From Deltaproteobacteria bacterium (GTDB taxonomy: Bacteria; Myxococcota_A; UBA796; UBA2385), in assembly GCA_018401435.1 (NCBI GenBank), contig JAGYJW010000005.1, forward strand, positions 124,001 through 188,000: a stretch of DNA of 64,000 nt, written 5' to 3'. Under the pieces are notes generated by a model. The model saw only the letters and a program-made list of their open reading frames with translations. It was not told where the DNA came from and did no database searches. The position numbers were made by a program, and so were the translations under genes. Below, piece after piece: positions 43,341-54,191 of the stretch. The first letter of the stretch is position 1; every line of letters begins with the position of its first letter.

Positions 43341-45205
43341 GGCCCCTCCTGTGGTGCTGTGGGCTTCTGGGCCTGGATGCTATCCCACACGGGCTGAATC
43401 AAGGTGTCCAGGCTGGGGGCCGGGTGGGCCGCCTTCCAGTCCGCGGCAGACTGCCGCCAGGCCTCGCCATCGGCGAGGGGGGCCGGGGGGCCGACATCGG
43501 GATCCAGCCACCAGACCAGGGCGCAACCCAGGTCGATGGGGTCGCCCAGGTGACGGGTCATGCCCGCCTTGTAGCGGTTGATTCCCCCGCCGGTGAGGGG
43601 TCCGCCGGGTTCGACATCAATGGCGATCACGCCCACCCCAGCGTCTCGGAACTGCCGGACCGCGTCGGGACCGGGATCCTCGGGCCAGGATCCATCTTCG
43701 TAGGCGGTGAGGTAGCGCATCATGGGTTGGGTTTCGACCCAGGCATTCCATTCTGAAGGCGTCTGTGCGCCGGGAGGCAGCAAGACAGGGTTGATCAAGG
43801 GGCGACCATGAAAGCGCGCCTGCACCCCCACCCGGGGCGCACGCAGCCCCGCCCGACGAAAAGGGAGGACCACCATGGCGCGGTCGCCGGCGGGCAGATC
43901 GGCCCAGCATCGCTGGTGTTGCACCGAGGTTGTCAACAGGGGCGCATTGCCGCTCACCACGACATTTTCGACGAGCACGGCCAGCGCCAGCCAGCCCGCC
44001 CAGGGCGCCCGCGCCGCCAGCGCCACCAGGCCCAGGGGCAGCAGCATGCCAAAGCGCTCGGCCCAGGTGAGCCGCGCCAGGAAGGGGTGCAGATCCCGCA
44101 TCCACTGAAAGGGCAAGGCGATCACCGAGTCGCCCACCACCCACAGCCCATCTCCAAAGCGCAGGTAGGGGCCCAGCACCATGACGCCCCCCAGCAGCAC
44201 CGGAAAGGCGAGGCGCCAGGCCAGCCCGGGCTCCAGACGTCTGCCCCCCCAGATCGCCGCAACAAGCAGCACCAGCGACAGCCGGTTGGCCAGGTCGAGG
44301 GGCACCCGGCGCAGCCAGAAGAGCAGGTCATTGCCGTGCTGGGCGACGAAGACCTCTGCCCCCGGAAGGGCAGAGAAGCTGTCATCTGCCCGCGCCGGCG
44401 CGGGCATCAGGCGCCCGGATGTGAGCGGGAGATCGTCCCAGAGCAGCAGCTGGGGCAGCAGCCCAGGCCCACAGAGCAGCAGCAACACGGTGGCCCCCGC
44501 AACGAGCTGGCGCAGGCGCAGCTTCAGCAGAAAGGGCAGGGTGCCCAGCACCAGGAACAGGCCGTAGTACCAGTAGGCCAACGCGCTGAGGGCCAGCCAG
44601 AGCCCGGCGAAGGCGGCCCGGCGGGTGGCCCGGGGGTGGTCGGGCGCCCGCCAGAGCTCGACCAGGGCCGCAAGGTAGAGGGGCGCAAAGAGCATCAAGG
44701 ACTGCGGCGCGTGGCTGAGGTTGGCCTCGCGCAACAGGGCTTCTGCGCTGAGGAAGCCCAGGGCCGCAAGCCAGCCGGCGGATTCGGTGCCCCCCACCAC
44801 CCGACCCAGGCGGTGCGCCGCCAGCCCATTGCCCAGCAATACCAGCACCCACCACAGGTTGTCCGCCAGGGGGAAAGGCAGCAGCCAGACCAGCGGCGCC
44901 ACGCTGAGGTGGTCCAGCAGGTTGGGGGTCAGGTGCAGGATGGGGAATCCGACCGGGTAGTAGATGGCCTGGCTGCGCGGCGCGTCCCAGGGGTGGGTGA
45001 GGAGGTCCGCGACCAGACCCCGCAGCATCACGGTGTCCTGGGAGTCCACATTAGGAAAGCCCGTCAGGCTGCCCATGGGGTCCAGCGCTAGGGGCCAGGT
45101 GAGGACGCCGACCACCAGCAGCAGGCCAACCACGCGGTGCAGCAGCGGTGACGCGATGAAGCGTCGCCAGCCAGGGACCAGGGGGGGCGGAGCAGACGGC
45201 GTCAT
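43337..45205 (-). CDS. Large polytopic membrane protein (GT-C glycosyltransferase-like)
   Basis: A 622-residue protein with about eleven predicted spans and a soluble C-terminal domain. The first loop contains NVDSQDTVMLRGLVADLL, an acidic pair in the position typical of GT-C transferases. Segments such as AWYYGLFLVLG-type spans, LLGNGLAAHRLGRVV and FAGLWLALSALAYWYYGLFL follow. The C-terminal domain (VGVIAIDVEPGGPLTGGGIN) is periplasmic. This would suit a lipid-sugar transferase, but no specific motif proves the activity. Start ATG 45205 was selected as the first Met before the first span (FIASPLLHRVVGLLLVVGVL). Coupled by ATGA to the kinase-PEGA gene. Confidence 0.65.
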   Translation of the reverse strand: MTPSAPPPLVPGWRRFIASPLLHRVVGLLLVVGVLTWPLALDPMGSLTGFPNVDSQDTVMLRGLVADLLTHPWDAPRSQAIYYPVGFPILHLTPNLLDHLSVAPLVWLLPFPLADNLWWVLVLLGNGLAAHRLGRVVGGTESAGWLAALGFLSAEALLREANLSHAPQSLMLFAPLYLAALVELWRAPDHPRATRRAAFAGLWLALSALAYWYYGLFLVLGTLPFLLKLRLRQLVAGATVLLLLCGPGLLPQLLLWDDLPLTSGRLMPAPARADDSFSALPGAEVFVAQHGNDLLFWLRRVPLDLANRLSLVLLVAAIWGGRRLEPGLAWRLAFPVLLGGVMVLGPYLRFGDGLWVVGDSVIALPFQWMRDLHPFLARLTWAERFGMLLPLGLVALAARAPWAGWLALAVLVENVVVSGNAPLLTTSVQHQRCWADLPAGDRAMVVLPFRRAGLRAPRVGVQARFHGRPLINPVLLPPGAQTPSEWNAWVETQPMMRYLTAYEDGSWPEDPGPDAVRQFRDAGVGVIAIDVEPGGPLTGGGINRYKAGMTRHLGDPIDLGCALVWWLDPDVGPPAPLADGEAWRQSAADWKAAHPAPSLDTLIQPVWDSIQAQKPTAPQEGP

Positions 45206-45359
45206 CGCCGCGAGCCTATCCCAGGCCCCGCCCAAGGCGGTGGCAGCAGCACGGGCAGCCGGGGGGCGAAGCGGGTGGGGGCAACAGGCATCATCCGATA
45301 GCAATGCAGGGATCATGCCAGCGTCAACTATTTGATTTCGCTGATGGGGGGGGACGAAA

Positions 45360-45381
45360 CTGTCGAATCCGCCTTCGACAG
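45360..45381. promoter_or_regulatory. Inverted repeat in the divergent region before mutM
   Basis: 8-bp arms CTGTCGAA/TTCGACAG around TCCGCC, 59 nt before the mutM ATG and in the 235-nt divergent region with the membrane-protein gene. The arms could be an operator half-site pair or an RNA hairpin in a leader. No known regulator consensus is matched. Confidence 0.4.
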
Positions 45382-45440
45382 GTGACGAAGCTCCGACAGG
45401 CCGGCGAGGCAGAGGGATAGGCGAGCACGAGGGAGATGGC

Positions 45441-46274
45441 ATGCCCGAGCTGCCCGAAGTGGAGGCCATGACGCGCTGGCTGCATCGCTGGCTGGCGGGT
45501 CGGCGCCTGGTCGAGATCGAACTGCTGGACCCCATTCTGCTTCAGACCGATCCCGCCGGGCTCGCGCGGTTGCAAGGCCGCGCGGTGCAGCGGGCGCGGC
45601 GCGTCGCCAAGTACAGCCTGCTCGACCTCGAAGGCGGGGCGCAGCTGGTCTTGCACCACCGCATGACCGGCAAGACGGTGCAAGAAGACCGGAATCCCGG
45701 CCGCAGCCGCCAGGTGCGCCTGCGGCTGCAACCCGATCAGGGGCCTGCGGTCATCCTGGACGATCGGCGACGGCTCGCCCGGGCCTGGGCCCTCGGGCCC
45801 GCGGCGGTCGCGCCCTTCTGGGCAGCCGTGGCGCCCGCGCCGGAGCCCTACCCCGAACTCCGGGATGGCCCCTGGTGGCAGGCCCGCCTGGCTGGCGCGC
45901 AGGGCGCCTTGAAGCCCGCCCTGATGGATCCGCGCCGGGTGGCCGGCGTGGGCAATATCGGGGCCACAGAGGGCCTGTGGTGGGCCGGACTGCATCCCGC
46001 CTCGTCCCCCGCGAGGCTGGACGAGGGCGCCTGGCAGCGGCTGGCCCAAGGCATGCGCCGGTGGATCGACGACACCCTCTCAGCCGAGACCGCGCCAGAG
46101 ATCGACTATTTCACCCAGGGTGGCCCCAGCCCCTTCCAGATCTATGGCCGCTCCGGGCAGCCTTGCCCCCGCTGCCAATCGCCCCTGCAATCTGCCCGCC
46201 AGTCCGGCCGCGCGAGCTGCTGGTGTGCCCGCTGCCAGCCTGCGCCTTGCCCCGGGCTCCTGGGGGATGGATGA
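45441..46274 (+). CDS. mutM: Formamidopyrimidine-DNA glycosylase
   Basis: A 277-residue Fpg/MutM that removes oxidised purines such as 8-oxoguanine and cleaves the abasic site. The obligate N-terminal MPELPEVE (Pro2 nucleophile, Glu3) is present, Lys57 is in place (RRVAKYSLLDL), the helix-two-turn-helix segment is in LMDPRRVAGVGNIGATEGLW, and the C-terminal zinc finger has CPRC and CWCARC. The zinc finger ends with a short tail (QPAPCPGLLGDG). The family Tyr of GNIY is Gly here, and Asp of the usual LDQ is kept in LMDP. The ATGA overlap with the next gene indicates coupling. Confidence 0.92.
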   Translation: MPELPEVEAMTRWLHRWLAGRRLVEIELLDPILLQTDPAGLARLQGRAVQRARRVAKYSLLDLEGGAQLVLHHRMTGKTVQEDRNPGRSRQVRLRLQPDQGPAVILDDRRRLARAWALGPAAVAPFWAAVAPAPEPYPELRDGPWWQARLAGAQGALKPALMDPRRVAGVGNIGATEGLWWAGLHPASSPARLDEGAWQRLAQGMRRWIDDTLSAETAPEIDYFTQGGPSPFQIYGRSGQPCPRCQSPLQSARQSGRASCWCARCQPAPCPGLLGDG

Positions 46275-46843
46275 TTCCGCCGATGAAGCCGAAGCCCCAC
46301 CCTGCCTCCCGCCGCGCAATCCAGGTCTGGACCACGCTGCTGGCGGGTGCGGTCGCAGGCGCCGCGCTGGTCTACCTGTCCGCGGCCGACCCGGGACCGG
46401 CGATGGGCCCGCCCCTGGAGGCACCCCTCGACCCCGCCTCGCCCCTGGATCCCAGCGAGCAGGCGCCCGCGCCCCCTCCCAAGGACGCCGCCCAGCCCTC
46501 CCAGGACGTGCCCGGCGATGAGGACTGGATGGACGCCCACCTGCGGGGCGCCGCCCAGGTCTGGGCCGATGCGGCAGCACAAGCGCAGGGCTCGCCCAGC
46601 CCCGAGCTGCGGGCCCTGGCGGGCGCCATGGCGGATCTGGGCAAGAAGGCCCCCCCGCCGGCGGCCGAGCTGCCGCGCCTGCCCGTGGTGGTGCCCTTCC
46701 TGGCCGAGGAGATCGCGCTCTGGCGGCAATTGCCACCGGAGCACCCCGACTTTGGCGTGTTGGACCGACATATGGCCCCGCTGCTGCCCGAGGAGATCAC
46801 GGGGGGGGCCTCACGTCCGGACGCGACCGAGCCGATTCGTTGA
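46271..46843 (+). CDS. Membrane-anchored protein of unknown function (paralogue A)
   Basis: A 190-residue protein coupled to mutM (ATGA). An N-terminal membrane span (RRAIQVWTTLLAGAVAGAAL) is followed by a Pro-rich linker (about 45-85). The C-terminal helical domain has DAHLRGAAQVWADAAAQAQG, LRALAGAMADLGKKAPPPAA and VVVPFLAEEIALWRQLPPEH. The next gene (47053-47753) has the same order and a similar C-terminal domain (FAARARALAASVPAQG, VVVLLTRELELYDDMKAGGV). I do not recognise the family. Confidence 0.65.
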   Translation: MIPPMKPKPHPASRRAIQVWTTLLAGAVAGAALVYLSAADPGPAMGPPLEAPLDPASPLDPSEQAPAPPPKDAAQPSQDVPGDEDWMDAHLRGAAQVWADAAAQAQGSPSPELRALAGAMADLGKKAPPPAAELPRLPVVVPFLAEEIALWRQLPPEHPDFGVLDRHMAPLLPEEITGGASRPDATEPIR

Positions 46844-47052
46844 GTGTGAGGGCGGTCGCCACCTGCACCGCGCATCGCCCCCCCCCACATTCGAGACCTC
46901 GCCCCGCCGCCATGGCGCAGCAACCTCCCTTCCTCCGCCTGGCGCCTTCTGCGTGTCAATCGCTGGACCATGGCAGGCGGGGCCCGGTCTCGACAGCTCC
47001 CCGTGAATCCGGCGCGCGCGCGCGGTAGGCTCCCCCCCCACAGGAGGTGGCG

Positions 47053-47753
47053 GTGTCCGACCGGCTACGCATGCTCGGCGTCTTTGGAGCAGGGTTCGCC
47101 CTGGGTGCGGTCCTCGCGTGGACGGCTCCCCCGGCAGGACAAGGCGACGGAAGCTCCCGGCACGAGGGCAAAGACAAGGGCCCCGCCGGCATGATGCCCC
47201 CCGGGGGTGAGCCGAGCGGGATGATGCCCGGCCAAGGCGCTGTCGGCGGCCCCCCGCCCGACGGCCAGCAGCCCGTCGACAACGACCTGCCCATCGGCGC
47301 GCCGCCGCCCGGGATCTCTCCCGATGGCCCACCGCCGCCCCCTGGCGCGGGACCGCCCGATGGCGCCCTGGTCCGCCCCTTGGCGGACGGCCCGCCAACG
47401 ACGCCCCATCGGCGGCCGCTGTGCCGCCGGCGGCCGCCCCCGAGGCCCCGCCCTCTGAGGGGCGCCGATGGCGGCGGCCGCCCGGACTGGGTGACCCAAC
47501 ATATGCAGATTGGCCGCGCCTTCTGGAGAAGCAGGCCAGCCGGCTGGCCGCCGACGCCAAGGGCGCCCCCTTTGCGGCCCGGGCCCGAGCCCTGGCCGCG
47601 AGCGTGCCCGCCCAGGGTGAGCGCCCGCCACCCTTGCCCGATGTGGTGGTGCTTCTCACCCGCGAGCTGGAGCTCTACGACGACATGAAGGCGGGGGGCG
47701 TGGACGTCACCGCCGTTGAAACCGAGCTTTCTCGGCTTCTCCTGGCGCGTTGA
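47053..47753 (+). pseudogene. Membrane-anchored protein, frameshifted paralogue B
   Basis: The first frame starts at GTG 47053 (AGGAGG 5 nt upstream, a better spacing than GTG 47047): a membrane span (RLRMLGVFGAGFALGAVLAW) and a Gly/Pro/Met-rich spacer. A shift near 47400 leads into the second frame, which ends KQASRLAADAKGAPFAARAR, then VVVLLTRELELYDDMKAGGV and LSRLLLAR-TGA. The shared layout with 46271-46843 indicates tandem duplication of the same small membrane-protein type. With one corrected base in the Pro-rich spacer the gene would be whole. Confidence 0.6.
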
Positions 47754-47811
47754 TCCGACCAATCGTATTGAGTGGCTAAGGTCCGTCTCCCCCGCTGCCG
47801 ATCCAGGGGGC

Positions 47812-48426
47812 ATGAAGACCACGCTCCCCCTGCTCGCCCTGGTTCTCCTACCCTCCATCGCCACGGCCGCGGTCGCGACGAAGGACCGGACCGGACCGCA
47901 ACGCCCCGAAGAAATTCGGCTGCCCTATGACCCGACCGTGCCGGACCGACACGCCGACATCGCCGAGGAGGCCGAGGCGCTGCTGCGCCACTATGACGCG
48001 GCCACCCGGATCGCGGTCATCGGGCAGGTGCTCACCACCCGCGAGAGCGGCCCCATGGAGCCCCCGCACACCGTCGTGACCATGCTGGTCGAACGGCAGG
48101 TGCGGGGGGAGGCCGACATGCTGCTGGAGTTCCGCGTGGACCCGCCCAGCTCGGATCCGCAGGCGCCCCCGCCCCAATTCATCACCGGCTACCAGGTGAT
48201 GGCCCTGGTGGACAAGAGCGGCTGGCTGGTCGATGGCAACGCCCTCTACGCCATCGAAGGGGGCTGGGCCTGGCGCAATCGCCGTCCCGACATCTTCCTC
48301 AAGCCCAGCGTGGACCGCGACTGGGTGGGTGGAATGGACCCCCACGACTACTATGTCGCCTTGAAGATGGAGGAGGTCACCACGAGCCTGGAAGGCAAGC
48401 AGCGCCTGCGGCGGGGCACCCGCTGA
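47812..48426 (+). CDS. Secreted protein of unknown function
   Basis: A 204-residue protein with a signal peptide (MKTTLPLLALVLLPSIATAA). The body includes EEAEALLRHYDAATRIAVIG, VTMLVERQVRGEADMLLEFR, QFITGYQVMALVDKSGWLVD and PHDYYVALKMEEVTTSLEGK. It has a beta-rich appearance with repeated acidic patches, no catalytic residues and no family I recognise. ATG 47812 gives the signal peptide; an upstream frame exists but has none. It follows the paralogue pair on the same strand by 58 nt. Confidence 0.65.
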   Translation: MKTTLPLLALVLLPSIATAAVATKDRTGPQRPEEIRLPYDPTVPDRHADIAEEAEALLRHYDAATRIAVIGQVLTTRESGPMEPPHTVVTMLVERQVRGEADMLLEFRVDPPSSDPQAPPPQFITGYQVMALVDKSGWLVDGNALYAIEGGWAWRNRRPDIFLKPSVDRDWVGGMDPHDYYVALKMEEVTTSLEGKQRLRRGTR

Positions 48427-48496
48427 CCCGAGCGATTCTGGCTGCGTTAGGGCGCTCGCAGGGAGCCCAAGCCGGGTCCACCCGGAGCACCTCGCC

Positions 48497-49557
48497 TTGC
48501 CCTCCATCGAGCCCGCCCCTGCCTCCTCGGAGGGCCCATTCCAACAGGTCTTGCGTTGGCTCGGCATTCTGCAGCCGATGCAGCCGGCACCTCGCGGGCG
48601 GCGCGGCCAGCCCGGCGCCCGCCCCAGCCTGTGGACCTCGCCACCCACCCGGCGGTCGCGGTGCTCACGCCGCCGTCGGTGGATCCGGGTGAGGTTCGGG
48701 CCTTCCTGGTGCGGGCCCTCTTTGAGGTGCGCGATGGAACCCAGGACCCCGGCGATCTCGCCCTGATCGACCGCCTGCTGCGTGCGCTCGGCTCCGAGAC
48801 CCTGGCGCTGCCCGTCTTTCCCGATGTGGCCAACCGGCTGGATCGGCTGCTGCGGAGCGGTCAGCCCAGCATCACCGAGGTCGCTGCGATCGTGCGCCGC
48901 GAGCCCGATCTCGTGCGGCGCGTCTGGCTGGAGGCCAGCTCGGCGTCCTACGCCCGCGGCGTCACCAGCCTCGATCACGCCATCGCCCGAATCGGCTTTG
49001 ACGCCTTGTGGCGCATCTCCATGACCGCCTGCTTCTATGGGCCGGTCTTTCGGGTGCCCGGCTATGAGGTCGCCCTTCAGCGTCTGCGCGCCCAAGGCGT
49101 CGCCACCGCCGAGGTTGCGGGCTGGCTGGCCGACGACAGCCGCGGCGACGCCTACCTGGCCGGCCTGCTGCACCCTTCTGGCGCCCTGCTGGTCTTTCGG
49201 GCCGCGGTGGCACCCCGCAACCAGCCCGCCCCCCAAGCCCATACGGTGCTGCGCCTGGCCCGGCAGCTGGAGGCCGGCCTTGCGATCCTGGTGGGCGACA
49301 CCTGGGGGCTGGGCCTGACGGTGATCGGCGCCATGGGCTTCTATCCTGATCCAGCCCTGGCCCCCCGCGAGAGCCGCGGTGCCGCGACGGTTCTGCAGAT
49401 CGCCCGACTGGCAGTCCTGGCGGTGGAGGACGCCCAGGCGGGCCACGGTGGACAGGCCTTGCACCAGCTGGAGCAGGCCGGCAGCTACCTCTTCGACGCT
49501 CGCCGCACCTTGGAGCGGGCGAACCTGGCCCTCGCCGAGGCCCGGCGCCTGGGCTGA
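48497..49557 (+). CDS. HDOD-domain protein (copy 1)
   Basis: A protein of about 340 residues with an HDOD module: LPVFPDVANRLDRLLRSGQ, VRREPDLVRRVWLEASSA, SLDHAIARIGFDALWRISM and YLAGLLHPSGALLVF. The GLLHPSG segment lacks the HD pair that its partner keeps (GLLHDVG). The likely start is TTG 48497 with GGAG about 9 nt upstream; PFQQVLRWLGILQP resembles the MFRWLLRLLGLG start of the neighbour. This requires one frameshift in the Pro/Ala linker near 48600; if wrong, translation begins further down. HDOD proteins are associated with signalling in bacteria. The stop is 7 nt from that of copy 2 on the opposite strand. Confidence 0.75.
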
Positions 49558-49564
49558 GCGCCGC

Positions 49565-50679
49565 TCAGCCGTCGGCGGCCCCGGTGCCGCAGCCCGATGC
49601 AAGGTGTCCATGACCTCGCTGGCCCGATCCAGCGCCCGCAGCGGATCAAAGCCAAGCTCGCTGATTTCGGCCGTGGGGTCCACCGCGCCCAGGTTGGCCC
49701 CGGCCCGGGACAGCTCGGTCGCGTGGGCGGCGATGGTGGCCGCCCGCACGGTGCGCGCCAGGCGCTGGTGGGCGGGCGGGGCGTTGGCGGGATCGGCCGC
49801 GTAGCCCACCCCCGCCGCGACCGCCTCATCCATGCCCCAGCTGTCGGCGACCAGCACCCCCAGGACCGCGGTGAGCTGATCCTGGGCGGCACGGATCAGC
49901 TCGCCCTGGGCGACCCCGCTGCCGCGGCTCTCTCCCGCGGCCCGCAGCACCATCAGGCGCCCGACATCGTGCAGCAGGCCGGCCATATAGAGGCTGCCCC
50001 GCTTCTCGTTGCCCAGCAGCGCGGCCACTTCGGCGGTGACGATGCCCAGGGTCCGGATCCGGCCGGCCTCGTGTTGGAAGCCCTCCACCCGCAGGACGGT
50101 GTCGTTGAGGCAGACGCTCATGCCGATGCGCCACAAGGCGTCCAGGCCGACCCGGGCGACCGCGTGGTGCAGGCTGCGGGGGGCTGCGGAGTAGAGGGCG
50201 CTGCGGGCCTGGGTCCAGACCCGGCGCACCAGGCCGGGGTCCCGCTCCACCACCCGCGCGATCTGCAGGATGTCGGTCGTGGTCTCGCGCAGCAGCTCGT
50301 CCAGCTCGCGGGCCACATCCGGAAAGGGGGGCAGGTCGAGTTGATCCGCCTCGATCAAGCGCCGAAGCCGCTCGACAAAGGCGCGGTCTGCCGCGGTCTC
50401 TGGCGCAGGATCGAGCCCGGCCAGGGCCTCCAGGGCGTGGCGCCGCAGCACGGTGGATTCGAGGGTGCGCACAGCGAAGGTGCGCTGCCAGGGCGCGATC
50501 TGCACCGCGTCGTCAAAGTCGATCACGATGGCGGGCACCGCCGCTGGGGGTGCAGGTGCCGGGTTCGCAGCGGGCGGGTCGACAGCAAGGCCCGCGGGCG
50601 CCGATGATTCGGGCGCTGCGGCGTCCTCGGCGCCAAGGCCAAGCAGTCTGAGCAACCAGCGGAACATTCGGCGCAGCAT
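49565..50679 (-). CDS. HDOD-domain protein (copy 2)
   Basis: About 370 residues, starting MLRRMFRWLLRLLGLG, then a Pro/Ala linker (NPAPAPPAAVPAIVIDFDDA). The HDOD domain has LPPFPDVARELDELLRETTT, VERDPGLVRRVWTQARSALY, SLHHAVARVGLDALWRIGMS and YMAGLLHDVGRLMVLR with an intact HD pair. The open frame runs on beyond the real end. One missing C near 49607 would give DTLASGCGTGAADG-TGA, ending at 49565. The structure parallels copy 1 throughout, so the two are tail-to-tail paralogues. HDOD proteins act in signalling and RNA or nucleotide metabolism; the substrate is unknown. Confidence 0.78.
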
Positions 50680-50776
50680 AGCGCGCGGCGCAGGTCCGCG
50701 GTGAAGGCTGGCGCTCCCTGAGGGGTTAGCATCGGCGCGACCGCGCCATCTTCCACCTTCGAAGCACAGAGGCCCC

Positions 50777-51631
50777 ATGTCCTGGATCGTCGCGCTCTCC
50801 TTGTTCACCCCGCCGGCGCTGGCCGCAGACCTCGACCCCCTCGTGCAGCAGTGCGAAGACCAGTGGGTCGCAGGCCAGTACGAGGCCTCCATCGCCAGCT
50901 GCGAGGCTCGGTTGAAGGCGGACCCCAAGGACATCGAGGCCCTGTGGCGCAAGGCGCGCAGCATCTACGGCAAGGGCGAGATCATGGCCAACCAGGGCGC
51001 CTCTGCCGCCACCCGCATCCAGATGTATGGCGAGGTCGTGGCCCTGGGTGAGCGCATCCTCGCCATCCAGCCCGGCCATGGCGAGGGCCTGCACTGGTAT
51101 GGCACCGGACTGGGGCGCACGGCCACCGCAAAAGGCGTGCTCTCCTCGCTCTTCATGGCCGACGACATCGAAGGCGCCTGGCTGGGCGCCACCAAGTCCA
51201 GCTACCGCTACCGGGCAGTGGACGGCTCCAGCTCCTTTCCAGCCGACAGCTACTACGCCCTGGGACAGTTCTACCGGCTCTGCCCGGACTCCAGCATCGT
51301 CAAGCTGCTCACGGGCACAAGGGGCGATATCGACAAGAGCGTGCAGTGGCTTCGAAAGGCGGTGGCCGACACCCCCAACCGCCCCGAGTTCGCCAAGGAG
51401 CTGGGCGTGAGCCTGCTGTGCAAGGCCGAGCGGGACGATGACAGCGCCGCCCTGGCCGAGGGCCGCCAGTGGTTGCAGAAGTCCCTGGCCATGCCCGGCG
51501 ACAAGCCAACGGACAAGCTGGACAAACAGCAGATCCCCGTCATCCTGTCCCGGGCGGACGAGGCCTGCGGCTATAGCCGCGACGGCTGGCAGGACGTGTC
51601 CGAAGAGAGCCTCAAGAAGCAGGCCAACTGA
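50777..51631 (+). CDS. Secreted TPR protein
   Basis: A 284-residue exported protein (signal MSWIVALSLFTPPALAA). The TPR-like body has PLVQQCEDQWVAGQYEASIA, SCEARLKADPKDIEALWRKA and later FPADSYYALGQFYRLCPDSS, DIDKSVQWLRKAVADTPNRP and ALAEGRQWLQKSLAMPGDKP. The pattern resembles TPR regulators of the microtubule-associated or RMD-type family. No enzymatic motif is visible. It is divergent from HDOD copy 2 across 97 nt and precedes the pilin gene on the same strand by 96 nt. Confidence 0.7.
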   Translation: MSWIVALSLFTPPALAADLDPLVQQCEDQWVAGQYEASIASCEARLKADPKDIEALWRKARSIYGKGEIMANQGASAATRIQMYGEVVALGERILAIQPGHGEGLHWYGTGLGRTATAKGVLSSLFMADDIEGAWLGATKSSYRYRAVDGSSSFPADSYYALGQFYRLCPDSSIVKLLTGTRGDIDKSVQWLRKAVADTPNRPEFAKELGVSLLCKAERDDDSAALAEGRQWLQKSLAMPGDKPTDKLDKQQIPVILSRADEACGYSRDGWQDVSEESLKKQAN

Positions 51632-51727
51632 GTCGGTAGCCGGCCCGCAACCCGTGCTATGCTCGCCTGGTTGAACCGCCGCTTGGGCCACCGCGCCGGC
51701 CTGGCGCCGTTTCAGCGGGGGGCAACA

Positions 51728-52174
51728 ATGCTGTGCAAACGGGCTGCATTCACACTGGTAGAGCTGATGATCGTGGTCGCGATCATCGGCATCCTGGCCG
51801 CCATCGCCATCCCCAATTTCGTGGCGATGCAGTATCGGTCCAAGCGGGCCGAGGTGCCGGCCAATGTGGATGGCATCAAGATGGCCGAGCTGGCCTATGA
51901 CGCCACCTACGACGCCTTCATCCAGCAGACGAGCTTCTACCCCTCATCGGCGGTGGGCAAGGCCCAGGTGGACTGGCCGGCGGGCTCGGCTTTCGACACC
52001 ATCGGCTGGTCCCCCGATGGCCGGGTGCGCGGCGCCTACAAGGTGGTGTCGCTGAGCAGCACCGACCTCCGGGTGACCGGCATCTCGGATGTGGACGGCG
52101 ATGGCACGCAGGCCCGCTTCACCTCCACCAAGAGCATCAACACCGCCATGCTGAGCCTCAACGACACCTACTGA
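51728..52174 (+). CDS. Type IV pilin-like protein (prepilin)
   Basis: A 148-residue protein with a short prepilin leader (MLCKRAA) and the N-methylation segment FTLVELMIVVAIIGILAAIA. Glu12 is the +5 Glu needed for pilin assembly. The residue before the cleavage site is Ala, not the usual Gly. Ala is sometimes accepted by PilD. The globular part (ELAYDATYDAFIQQTSFYPS, DVDGDGTQARFTS) resembles class II or pseudopilin heads, including a short Asp motif. No other pilus genes are here except the PilT-like gene 49 kb away. It could be a major pilin or a pseudopilin. It is convergent with acs, 6 nt apart. Confidence 0.88.
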   Translation: MLCKRAAFTLVELMIVVAIIGILAAIAIPNFVAMQYRSKRAEVPANVDGIKMAELAYDATYDAFIQQTSFYPSSAVGKAQVDWPAGSAFDTIGWSPDGRVRGAYKVVSLSSTDLRVTGISDVDGDGTQARFTSTKSINTAMLSLNDTY

Positions 52175-52180
52175 GGCCCC

Positions 52181-54136
<1,956 letters not shown>

Positions 54137-54191
54137 GGGGGCTCCGCGGTGGCCAGGCCCCGCAGTGTCGCACAGGTCGCCGCCCCGGCGC

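Noticed and set aside
47010..47022. A short alternating GC repeat (GGCGCGCGCGCGC)
   Set aside because: Too short to be a meaningful repeat in DNA of this composition; could form Z-DNA, but there is no context to support a role.
51669..51682. A possible sigma-54 promoter (GG-N10-GC) ahead of the pilin gene
   Set aside because: Only the minimal GG/GC spacing is met; the flanking bases do not match TGGCAC or TTGCW, and such spacing occurs often by chance in high-GC DNA.
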